From Akkermansia sp. (GTDB taxonomy: Bacteria; Verrucomicrobiota; Verrucomicrobiia; Verrucomicrobiales; Akkermansiaceae): a stretch of DNA of 32,191 bases. The notes below the pieces were generated by a model that saw only the letters and a list, made by a program, of their open reading frames with translations, was not told the DNA's origin and made no database searches. A program made the position numbers and the translations under genes. Where the stretch lies: positions 1-32,191 of the forward strand of contig JAFQEF010000009.1 of the NCBI GenBank assembly GCA_017399165.1. The letters run 5' to 3'. How positions within the stretch are numbered: the stretch's first letter is position 1; the number at the start of each line of letters is the position of its first letter. This document shows, piece by piece, positions 1-7,213 of the stretch.

Positions 1-187
1 ATGTTATTTCGCCCCACAAGGGGGCTTAGAAGTACGAAATGTGAAATACAAAATACGAAGTAGGCAAAGCCTCTGCGACGGCTTGAGATGCTCACACCTA
101 CAAATTGCCATTTGGCGAGTTTTTCGAGGTCCCCAAATCACAAATCGGTGTTGCCAATTCACTCAAAATCTGCTATTATAAGCGCGG
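1..187. other. Intergenic leader with degenerate repeat
   Basis: No gene is visible here. Positions 12-26 can form a short GC hairpin (GCCCC / GGGGC) without a T tract. Positions 31-62 contain tandem near-copies of a TACGAA word; the octamer AGTACGAA recurs in two other intergenic regions of the window. The right end carries a sigma-70-like promoter, listed separately. Confidence 0.5.
151..179 (+). promoter_or_regulatory. Sigma-70-like promoter for orf66-mnmA
   Basis: TTGCCA at 151-156 and TATTAT at 174-179 are separated by 17 bp; each hexamer has one mismatch to the consensus. Only 8 bp separate the -10 box from the ATG at 188, so the transcript would begin at or just before that start codon. 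That suggests a leaderless mRNA for the first ORF, or a start further in. Confidence 0.6.
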
Positions 188-388
188 ATGAATGATGACT
201 TAATAACGCTCAGCTACAGGTGTATGGAGGATGAAGCAGACACACTCCTTGCGCTGTGTGAGAGCAACGACATATCCGTGTCAGACTTCATCACTCAAGC
301 CCTGCTCATGTATCTGGACATAGTAGCGCGCAGCCCCGAATCCCTCCCCGCAGCAATCTACAATCGCATTTTCCCCACCCATGGCTAA
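188..388 (+). CDS. Small RHH-like protein overlapping mnmA
   Basis: A 66-residue ORF. Residues about 30-46 (ISVSDFITQALLMYLD) resemble the helix pair of ribbon-helix-helix DNA-binding proteins, so it could be a small regulator or antitoxin-like protein; this is inference from a short pattern. Its end overlaps the mnmA start by 8 bp in another frame, which implies co-transcription and perhaps translational coupling. No Shine-Dalgarno site precedes the ATG, and a good promoter lies 8 bp upstream. An internal Met at residue 13 is an alternative start. No toxin partner is next to it: mnmA is a housekeeping gene. Confidence 0.5.
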   Translation: MNDDLITLSYRCMEDEADTLLALCESNDISVSDFITQALLMYLDIVARSPESLPAAIYNRIFPTHG

Positions 389-1469
389 GATATTGGTAGC
401 ACTCAGTGGCGGCGTAGACAGCGCCGCCGCAGCAGCCCTGCTCACAGAGCAAGGGCATGAGGTTGTTGCAGCCTACATGAAAAACTGGGTGAATGAGGAA
501 AACATACCCGGCGAGTGCCCGTGGGAGCAGGATATTGAGGATGCCCTGGGCGTATGCCGCAAACTGGGCATCGAGCTGCGCGTGGTAGACCTCATTGAGC
601 AATACCGCAACCGCGTGGTCAATTACCTGATAGAGGGCTACCGCAACGGCTCTACCCCCAACCCGGATGTCCTCTGCAACCGCGAAATGAAGTTCGGCGT
701 ATTGCTCGACTACGCGTTAGAGCAAGGCTTCGCCTCCGTTGCCACGGGGCATTATGCCAACAGGCTTGATATTGCGGGCGAGGGCAGCTACATTTTGCGC
801 GGGGCAGACCGCAATAAAGACCAATCCTACTTCCTCGCCCTCATGCGGCCGGAGCAAATAGCACATGCCGTGTTCCCCGTGGGGCAAATCACCAAACCCC
901 AAGTGCGCGACATTGCCCGCCGCTTTGCCCTGCCCAATGCAGAGAAAAAAGACTCCCAAGGCATCTGCTTTATCGGCCAAGTGAAGATGAGCGACTTTTT
1001 ACGCCACTACCTGCCCGATAACCCCGGAGACATCGTAGACCTCTCCGGCAAGAAACTGGGGCGACACGATGGCCTGCACCTCTTCACCATGGGCCAGCGC
1101 AAAGGGCACCATGTGGCATCCCCCAAAGAGGGCGTGGCATACGTTGTAGTAGGCAAGGATTTAAAGCGCAACCGCCTCATCCTGGGCTATGAGGGGCAGG
1201 AAACCCCGGGCCTTTACTCCCGTAGTGCCATCATCGGCTCTGTTACCAACACCTTGCTGCCCCTGCCCGAGCGCGTCATGGCTCAACCCCGCTACCGTGC
1301 CGCCGCCGTGCATGCCACCTGCACCCCCATTGCCGCCGGCCGCTACCGCCTCGACTTCGATACCCCTGTGCGCGCCCTCGCCCTCGGCCAAGTCTGCGCT
1401 GTTTACGCCCCCGATGCCGACCGCGGCGAACGCCTCCTCGGCGGCGGCTTCTTTGAGGAAATTTTGTAA
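381..1469 (+). CDS. mnmA: tRNA-specific 2-thiouridylase MnmA
   Basis: A 362-residue protein, the normal length for MnmA, which makes 2-thiouridine at wobble position 34 of the Lys, Glu and Gln tRNAs in the cytoplasm, using ATP and sulfur relayed by a persulfide. The N-terminal PP-loop SGGVDS is at residues 9-14. The two catalytic cysteines are visible: Cys99 in NPDVLCNREMKF and Cys196 in DSQGICFIG. ATGHY at 121-125 and the GQRKGHH stretch near 238-244 are also typical. The start fits the family because the ATG lies a few residues before the PP-loop. The gene overlaps the preceding small ORF by 8 bp and converges with fic, with only 24 bp between the two stop codons and no obvious terminator hairpin there. 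Confidence 0.97.
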   Translation: MAKILVALSGGVDSAAAAALLTEQGHEVVAAYMKNWVNEENIPGECPWEQDIEDALGVCRKLGIELRVVDLIEQYRNRVVNYLIEGYRNGSTPNPDVLCNREMKFGVLLDYALEQGFASVATGHYANRLDIAGEGSYILRGADRNKDQSYFLALMRPEQIAHAVFPVGQITKPQVRDIARRFALPNAEKKDSQGICFIGQVKMSDFLRHYLPDNPGDIVDLSGKKLGRHDGLHLFTMGQRKGHHVASPKEGVAYVVVGKDLKRNRLILGYEGQETPGLYSRSAIIGSVTNTLLPLPERVMAQPRYRAAAVHATCTPIAAGRYRLDFDTPVRALALGQVCAVYAPDADRGERLLGGGFFEEIL

Positions 1470-1493
1470 CGGCGGGCGGTTTAAAAAGCAGGT

Positions 1494-2639
1494 CTATTCC
1501 TCAAGCATACGCTTATAAGCCGAATAGGTATAGAGCCTGTTGCGTTCTCCCTGCGAGTTTTGCAGAATAATGCCGTGCTCCTCCAATTTATCCAATATTC
1601 TGTAAATGGTAGAGGGAGCTATACCAACTTGTTTTGCTAAAATCAGAGGCCGCGTTACAATGTGGCGCTGCATTGTAACGAGCACTTTTTCCGCATTTTT
1701 ACGCATGCGTCCAAACGTGGCAATGATGGCTTTATCTCTCTCATACAAGCCATGCAGCTCTGTAAGAACCCTTACAGCATCACTTGCAGTATATTGCACA
1801 GCCTCTACGAAAAACTCTATCCAAGCCTCCCAATTACCATCCTGTCTGATCCCATTCAACAGCCTGTAATATTCCTGCCGATGCTGTTTGAAATATAAAC
1901 TGAGGTAGAGCAAGGGTTTTCTGAGAAGCCCACTATGGCACAGCATCATTTGAATAAGCAACCGCCCCACACGCCCATTGCCATCCAAGAACGGGTGAAT
2001 ACTCTCAAACTGCACATGCACCAACGCGGCCTTGATTAAGGGCGGCATCTCGTCATCTCGGTTGATAAACAGCTCCAACGCACCCATGCAATCCATAAGC
2101 TCTTGGGGCGGTGGGGGAACATAGGCAGCGTTTCCGGGGCGGGTACCGCCAATCCAATTCTGACTCTGCCGAAACTCACCGGGCATCTTGGTTGAGCCGC
2201 GCCCCCTTCGCAATAATTCAGCATGCAGCTCCTTTATCAATCGCAAAGAAATGGGGTAGCCCTCTTGCATGCGGGCCATGCCTAATTGCATTGCAGACAC
2301 ATAATGGCTCACCTCTTCTACATCATCTGTATTAGCATGTTCATAGCCGCCTTGCTCATACAACAGCAAATCACTCAGAGACGATTGTGTACCCTCAATC
2401 ATTGATGAATATACAGCCTCTTTGCGGATATAGGTATACAGAAACGGGGCAACATCCGGCAGATGTTCCCCAAGGGCATCTAATGTACCCAATGTCTGCA
2501 CCGCCCGCATGAGCAGATTGTTACCACCCGCACTGAGCTCCGGCAAGGGGTGCGGAGGCAATGGTGCCGGAATATACGCCTTAACACGTTCCCCAATCGT
2601 TCCGGTGATAACATACTTGCCTGTATTCTCTCGTCTCAC
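1494..2639 (-). CDS. Fic-domain AMP-transferase with winged-helix tail
   Basis: A 381-residue Fic protein. The catalytic motif HPFLDGNGRVGR is complete at residues 215-226, with His215, Asn221 and Arg226, so adenylylation (AMP transfer) of a protein target is expected. The N-terminal inhibitory motif S/TxxxE(G/N) is present at 78-83 (SSMIEG, Glu82), which makes this a self-inhibited class II enzyme. Residues about 335-362 (KQVGIAPSTIYRILDKLEEH) look like a winged-helix DNA-binding domain. This N-terminal Fic plus C-terminal wHTH layout is common and suggests autoregulation. A promoter and repeated operator-like motifs lie directly upstream. No antitoxin gene is adjacent, consistent with built-in inhibition. 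The target is unknown. Confidence 0.93.
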   Translation of the reverse strand: MRRENTGKYVITGTIGERVKAYIPAPLPPHPLPELSAGGNNLLMRAVQTLGTLDALGEHLPDVAPFLYTYIRKEAVYSSMIEGTQSSLSDLLLYEQGGYEHANTDDVEEVSHYVSAMQLGMARMQEGYPISLRLIKELHAELLRRGRGSTKMPGEFRQSQNWIGGTRPGNAAYVPPPPQELMDCMGALELFINRDDEMPPLIKAALVHVQFESIHPFLDGNGRVGRLLIQMMLCHSGLLRKPLLYLSLYFKQHRQEYYRLLNGIRQDGNWEAWIEFFVEAVQYTASDAVRVLTELHGLYERDKAIIATFGRMRKNAEKVLVTMQRHIVTRPLILAKQVGIAPSTIYRILDKLEEHGIILQNSQGERNRLYTYSAYKRMLEE

Positions 2640-2645
2640 TCGGTC

Positions 2646-2674
2646 ATTTTAAATGAAAATAAACCTCTTGTCAA
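2646..2674 (-). promoter_or_regulatory. fic promoter, leaderless geometry
   Basis: Read on the minus strand, a perfect TTGACA (2669-2674) and TAAAAT (2646-2651) are separated by 17 bp. The -10 box ends 6 bp before the fic ATG, so transcription would start at the A of the start codon. The -10 box overlaps a small dyad, TCATTT-T-AAATGA at 2644-2656, which could be bound by a repressor. Confidence 0.65.
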
Positions 2675-2744
2675 TTTTTATTTAGTCACCAAAACGAAAA
2701 TAAGCATCATCCTTATTTTCATTTGGAGTACTAAGTAAAAATAA
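2651..2744. promoter_or_regulatory. Repeated operator-like motif upstream of fic
   Basis: The 12-mer AAATGAAAATAA occurs at 2651-2662, with one mismatch at 2692-2703, as an exact reverse complement at 2713-2724, and with two mismatches at 2733-2744. The middle pair forms a perfect 9-bp inverted repeat (2696-2704 / 2712-2720) with a 7-bp spacer. The first copy sits between the promoter boxes of fic. Four related sites around one promoter point to a dedicated DNA-binding protein; the winged helix of Fic itself is the obvious candidate. Confidence 0.55.
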
Positions 2745-2795
2745 GAACGCGACAGGCATTCGCCCGGGGCCATAATTCGAAATTCGTACTTACTC

Positions 2796-4763
2796 TTATT
2801 TGACCAAGCGAATGATAACAGGAATCACCTTTTCTACCGGGGCGGGCAGAGTGGACTCCTCGGACAATGAGCCATCTGCCTCAAAAATGCGCCATTGAGA
2901 GCACACGCCATTGAAGGCATAATCCGGGGCATACCCCACGTAGCGCAGCGTGTGCCCAATCTGCAAAGCAAAGTCATGAACCGAGAAGGCGACAATGGGC
3001 GAGCGTTCAATAAAATCATGAATCTCCTGCTCCGCATAAACCACAGGTTGTTGATAAGCGGGCTCCAACAAAAGGGTAGAGACCCCGCCCACCGGTACAT
3101 AAGAGCGATACCGAACCACCGGAGCCCAAGGCGTACCCCCCTGCCCCTCTCTCTTATAGGTTACGGATTGCACCTTGTCGGGGGCAGATGCAGCAACCGT
3201 AATGCATACCTCCGTTTCATTGCCCTGCAACTGCAACGGCACGGCAATATCCACCTCTCGCGTTTGCTCCTGCAACAGTTTTTCCCACTTCACGTAGTAC
3301 GCTCCCTCCAAGGCATCCAACGCCACATCCGTCTCGAACGATTGTAAATCGTCGGCCAAATCCTCCGCTGTATAGGTATCATCCTGTGCGTTTTCAACAG
3401 CAGCCTCTAACCAATCAACAACATGTTGATGTACAAGCTCATATTGAGCAACGCATGCCGAAATACGTTGCTGCTTATACGTATCCAGATACAGTATTCT
3501 TGCCGCAGTTACCATTTCTTCCTTTTCCTGCGCCAAGGGCGCATCTTCATTCAATACCTGATTGACAGACACCACAGAATCCGCACGCAACAACGCAGCC
3601 ATGCGGGCCACGGCACGCTCCACCTCCGCTGCCGAGTAGTCGGGTATCTCCGTTACGGGCGCAGGCGGCTCCTCCTCATAATGGTCCGCATCTTTCGGCA
3701 GCCGAGCCTCCTCAGGCGGGGCAGCCTGTTGCGTGACACTTGGCAACAGCGCGGGACAACGCAGCTGTAACGAGGGGTACGCAGGGGCAACAGCTTCCTC
3801 CCACACCACGGGGGCGGGTGCGGGCCCCTGCAATTGTTGCTCGGTCAATAACGGCAAAAGTAAATCTAACAACGCATGCCCCTGCTCACCGTTGCGAAGC
3901 TGCATGGCATAGTGCAACGTCAAGCGGTCTCGGTACATACTGTTGTTGCTTAAATAGAAAAGGTCACAGTACATTGCCGCTATATCGCGCGGTAAAACAT
4001 GCAGTGCATGGCTATGCTGCATCATGCGTATGCAATATGCCGCCAGCTCGGGTGTGGTATTACCGCGCGCCAACAGAATGCTCAAAGCCTGCGGATAATC
4101 TGCCATGGTAGCCAAGGCAACTGCGGGGTGGTCATACACGCAATCCGTCTCATCAAACGCCGCGTAACGGCAAAAATACTCTACCAAAGACTCCACCTCT
4201 TTAGTGCCCATGGCAAAGCGGAAGAGAACTCCGGCGGGTGTCATCCCGCTTTTGCCGCGCATGCCCCAATTCAGCCCGGGTGCGCGGAACAACTGCTCTG
4301 CCATCTGCCTGTACTCCTCGCGTGTATGAGGCAGCGGCTCACAATAACTCGGCATCTGTTTACCCGCAAGGTAATACTGCATCAGCAGAATCTCCATCAA
4401 TTCCTCAGCCATTTCGGGGTGGGCCTCCACCAGGGCACAGTAGGCTTGCGTCTTTTGCTCAACACTCTGCCCACTGTTCAAAATGTGGTAAAGCTCCACA
4501 TAGCGTGTTTCGGAATACTCCTCCGTTCGGTCATAAGTAGAGCGCCCATATTCCTCCTCATCCTCCTCCCACTGCAAGGGGTTTTGCAAAGTACTGAAAT
4601 TACGTACACACAGCTCCGTAAAAAACACATCATTCGGTTTCTCGACAGCCTGCATCATGGCATGCACCCGCTTTTCCTCCTCCGGCAGGCATACCGCCTC
4701 GCTTACACCGGCGCTCATCCATAAAAAAGCTGCTATCAGGGCATATAACTTCATGGTGCTCAT
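2796..4763 (-). CDS. Large exported protein of unknown function
   Basis: A 655-residue protein with a Sec-type signal peptide in the first 23 or so residues (hydrophobic YALIAAFLWMSAGVSEA). I do not recognise a known family. Residues about 165-260 are helical with spacing like ankyrin or related solenoid repeats (MTPAGVLFRFAMG, then HPAVALATMADYPQALSILL). Residues about 335-375 are Pro/Glu/Ala-rich and probably a linker. The C-terminal 150 residues look beta-rich. The start could be the first Met or Met4. No clear ribosome binding site precedes it. The first 23 codons, and the DNA just upstream, are duplicated almost exactly at 5213-5345. The gene stands alone between fic and the AT-rich gap. 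Confidence 0.7.
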   Translation of the reverse strand: MSTMKLYALIAAFLWMSAGVSEAVCLPEEEKRVHAMMQAVEKPNDVFFTELCVRNFSTLQNPLQWEEDEEEYGRSTYDRTEEYSETRYVELYHILNSGQSVEQKTQAYCALVEAHPEMAEELMEILLMQYYLAGKQMPSYCEPLPHTREEYRQMAEQLFRAPGLNWGMRGKSGMTPAGVLFRFAMGTKEVESLVEYFCRYAAFDETDCVYDHPAVALATMADYPQALSILLARGNTTPELAAYCIRMMQHSHALHVLPRDIAAMYCDLFYLSNNSMYRDRLTLHYAMQLRNGEQGHALLDLLLPLLTEQQLQGPAPAPVVWEEAVAPAYPSLQLRCPALLPSVTQQAAPPEEARLPKDADHYEEEPPAPVTEIPDYSAAEVERAVARMAALLRADSVVSVNQVLNEDAPLAQEKEEMVTAARILYLDTYKQQRISACVAQYELVHQHVVDWLEAAVENAQDDTYTAEDLADDLQSFETDVALDALEGAYYVKWEKLLQEQTREVDIAVPLQLQGNETEVCITVAASAPDKVQSVTYKREGQGGTPWAPVVRYRSYVPVGGVSTLLLEPAYQQPVVYAEQEIHDFIERSPIVAFSVHDFALQIGHTLRYVGYAPDYAFNGVCSQWRIFEADGSLSEESTLPAPVEKVIPVIIRLVK

Positions 4764-5198
4764 TGTACCACAGGATTATTGTAAGGCAAGAGAAAAACGC
4801 AAACGAAATTGCGCAAATAACCATTGTTTAATATCATTTTTGCGAGCTACTTAATGTTCTTTCTTTGTAGCATTAAGCATATTTTGTATAGAATATACCA
4901 CTTTGATACATGAGAATACCCGGACTCTCCTCACGTTCGGTTGAAAAATTAAATAATTCTCCCTGTATATCTACATTCAACACTATTTTATATCTTTATT
5001 TTTATTCTTCTCTACTCATTTTTCTTACAACCATGAAGTTTTTCTTCCTAGTTCGACTTCTTCGTCATACATTCATTTTTCACAATATATAAAAAAAATC
5101 ATATTTATATTTCCTTTATTCTAATCACATATACATCATATAATAGTTTTTATAATTACATATATTTACACACATTATTTTCTTTGATACGGCATACA
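4764..5198. other. AT-rich gene-free gap
   Basis: About 435 bp without a credible gene. Positions 4764-4810 are the 5' flank of the 655-residue gene. From about 4860 to 5200 the sequence is strikingly AT-rich and low in complexity, unlike everything else in the window. It lies exactly between the two copies of the duplicated signal-peptide region. I see no convincing promoter or hairpin with a clear role in it. Confidence 0.6.
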
Positions 5199-5294
5199 CT
5201 ATTCTTCTACATCCTGCCGGCATATCGCCTCGCTCACACCGGCGCTCATCCATAAAAAAGCTGCTATCAGGGCATATAACTTCATGGTGCTCAT
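5199..5294 (-). pseudogene. Truncated second copy of the 655-aa gene's 5' end
   Basis: A 31-codon reading frame starts with the same residues as the 655-residue protein at 2796-4763 (MSTMKLYALIAAFLWMSAGV, then SEA), identical through Ala23 and diverging after the next two or three residues to end at a TAG. DNA similarity extends from about 5213 to 5345, including the region upstream of the ATG (compare 4681-4810). This is either the remnant of a tandem duplication whose body was lost or replaced, or a short secreted peptide. The long DNA match with abrupt loss of similarity favours a remnant. Confidence 0.65.
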
Positions 5295-5400
5295 TGTATC
5301 AAAGGACTTAGGCAAAGCAAGAAAAAAAACGCAGGCGCATGCTCCTGAATCATGCCATCACAAAAATTCGTAAATTGGCCTTTGCCAATCATACATTCCC

Positions 5401-6060
5401 TCACCGCCTCGGCTCAAGCTGCTCCACAGGGCGTGGCTCCAACTCCATGGCTACGGCATTTTGCGTCCAAAGAGCCTCCACCAAGGCGCGGTGTTCCTCC
5501 TGTAAATACCCTATAGACGTTGTCTTACATATTATAGGCGCAATCGTGTACGCCAATGTTTTAGGTACCACCAACCATCTATAGGGTCGAGCATCTTTCA
5601 CAAAGATATTGCCTGCGGCATCCATATTACCGTGAGACTTACGGTTCTCAAGAGGCATAGCCTTAATATACTTTTTACCATCGCCCCCATAACTGCAGAT
5701 CACCAGATAATCATCCTTATGGCACACACATACCTTATGCAATGATGCATCGGTATCCATCTTAAAGCCGTTAGATTTCAACCCCTTTATTTTTAGCTTT
5801 CGGTTCAACAACTCATACGGAGTCATTACATTCACATGCCCATTATCATAGCAAAACAGCATGCGAGACTTCTTGTTATAGTAATACGGGCGTATGCGAA
5901 TATTGTACAACACATCAACATACTCTCTCTCCTCTACATCGCGAGAAACTTTGCCATCCTTATACAACACTATCTTGTATACTGTCCTCGCTTTCGCTGC
6001 AACTGCTTCGCTCCGCGCACGGTATGCTTCCGCTATTTTACTGTCAATGTCCATAGCCAT
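5401..6060 (-). CDS. Unknown 219-aa protein downstream of hsd operon
   Basis: A 219-residue soluble protein with no signal peptide or membrane segment and no family I recognise. It is rich in Lys and Tyr in the middle (IRIRPYYYNKKSRMLFCYDN) and has an HKVCVCHKDDYLVIC cysteine cluster near residues 108-122. Its ATG follows the TGA of the preceding 373-residue gene with no base between them (TGAATG), which points to translational coupling and a shared role. The pair begins 31 bp after hsdR on the same strand, so it may be the end of the restriction operon. An ATG two codons further in is an alternative start. Confidence 0.65.
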   Translation of the reverse strand: MAMDIDSKIAEAYRARSEAVAAKARTVYKIVLYKDGKVSRDVEEREYVDVLYNIRIRPYYYNKKSRMLFCYDNGHVNVMTPYELLNRKLKIKGLKSNGFKMDTDASLHKVCVCHKDDYLVICSYGGDGKKYIKAMPLENRKSHGNMDAAGNIFVKDARPYRWLVVPKTLAYTIAPIICKTTSIGYLQEEHRALVEALWTQNAVAMELEPRPVEQLEPRR

Positions 6061-7182
6061 TCAATTTTTGCAGAAATACCTCTTAATCACCTGCCAAACT
6101 CGCACATACCACGGTTTAACCTCCACTTGCTCTGCAAGAGCCGCCAGCTCATCAACTTCTCTCATTTCATAACAAGGAAACTCTACCGTTTCAGTCTCCT
6201 CACCATGCCCACTTTGAACGGTATAATCCGTCGTTTTCTCCATCCCGCTCACCCCATCTATCCACGCAAGAAACGGTTGAACAACAAATAACTTTTCAGG
6301 TAGAGCTTCAACTTCAGTCTCACACTCACACCATTCATACGTCCACACATCATCCACCACGCTTGATACGGTATTACACACCCGTTTCACACAATGAGGG
6401 TAATTCATTTGTTCATTATCTACAACGTAATAAACAAAATAACGAACACTTTTTTTATTAAAATTTCTTGCAGCTTCATTCAATTTATTTAACTCATGGC
6501 GCGCACCTGCATGATTTTTCTTGGCTGCTTTTTCCAAATAATTTCTGGCAGCACTCAAATATTTCATTCCATAGTAATACAATGCATCCGGGTGTCCCTT
6601 TTGTGCTGCTATTTTATACCACTTATTAGCCTCTTCCTTATTACCTTGTTTATCGTAATATTGAGCAGTCAAAAGTTGAAACTCCAAATCCCCACGCTTC
6701 GCAAAGTACAATAAATCTTCCAGCGAATGTCGCTTCTGGACAGCATCAGGTTGATTTATTTTGCCAGAACGCGTGTATGTCGGCTCTGATGTACCGGCTC
6801 TATGTGTTACCTTTTCTTTCTCCGGCAAAACATATCCAAAATCCTTTACCATTATCTTCTTATCCTCTTTCGGCATCGCCATACTCGGAGCAACTTTTGG
6901 TTTTTCGACGGATTGTTTAGACATTTGAGCAAATAAATCTGAGGCAAGCAAATCCTCTTCTGTCAAATGCTCTAGATTCAACTTTTTTTGCATCCGTCTT
7001 ACGCTCCGCCGGCCTTCACGACTTCCGTTACGTGATGAAATCAAATAAAATACCAAAGCTTTAGGATAATTACCCTGTTGTTCATACTCGATACCCTGTA
7101 ATATAGCGTCTCTAGCCTTCGGAGTAAGGTGTGGGTAACACGGGGTCGGCTTCTTTTTCCGTGAAGTAGTCTCATTAATCAT
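6061..7182 (-). CDS. Sel1/TPR-like repeat protein downstream of hsdR
   Basis: A 373-residue protein. Residues about 172-227 carry Sel1-type repeats (NKEEANKWYKIAAQKGHPDA, then NYLEKAAKKNHAGA), and a similar helical pair lies near residues 22-50 (GIEYEQQGNYPKALVFYL). Sel1/TPR repeats usually mediate protein-protein contacts. Residues about 230-373 are a separate domain with several cysteines (CVKRVCNT, YEWCECETE) and no match I recognise; it ends in a basic WYVRVWQVIKRYFCKN tail. No signal peptide is seen. It starts 31 bp after the hsdR stop and abuts the 219-residue gene. The base composition is visibly more AT-rich than the hsd genes, hinting at separate acquisition. Confidence 0.7.
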   Translation of the reverse strand: MINETTSRKKKPTPCYPHLTPKARDAILQGIEYEQQGNYPKALVFYLISSRNGSREGRRSVRRMQKKLNLEHLTEEDLLASDLFAQMSKQSVEKPKVAPSMAMPKEDKKIMVKDFGYVLPEKEKVTHRAGTSEPTYTRSGKINQPDAVQKRHSLEDLLYFAKRGDLEFQLLTAQYYDKQGNKEEANKWYKIAAQKGHPDALYYYGMKYLSAARNYLEKAAKKNHAGARHELNKLNEAARNFNKKSVRYFVYYVVDNEQMNYPHCVKRVCNTVSSVVDDVWTYEWCECETEVEALPEKLFVVQPFLAWIDGVSGMEKTTDYTVQSGHGEETETVEFPCYEMREVDELAALAEQVEVKPWYVRVWQVIKRYFCKN

Positions 7183-7213
7183 AGTAGATATTCTCTATGT
7201 GTTTTATGAACAA

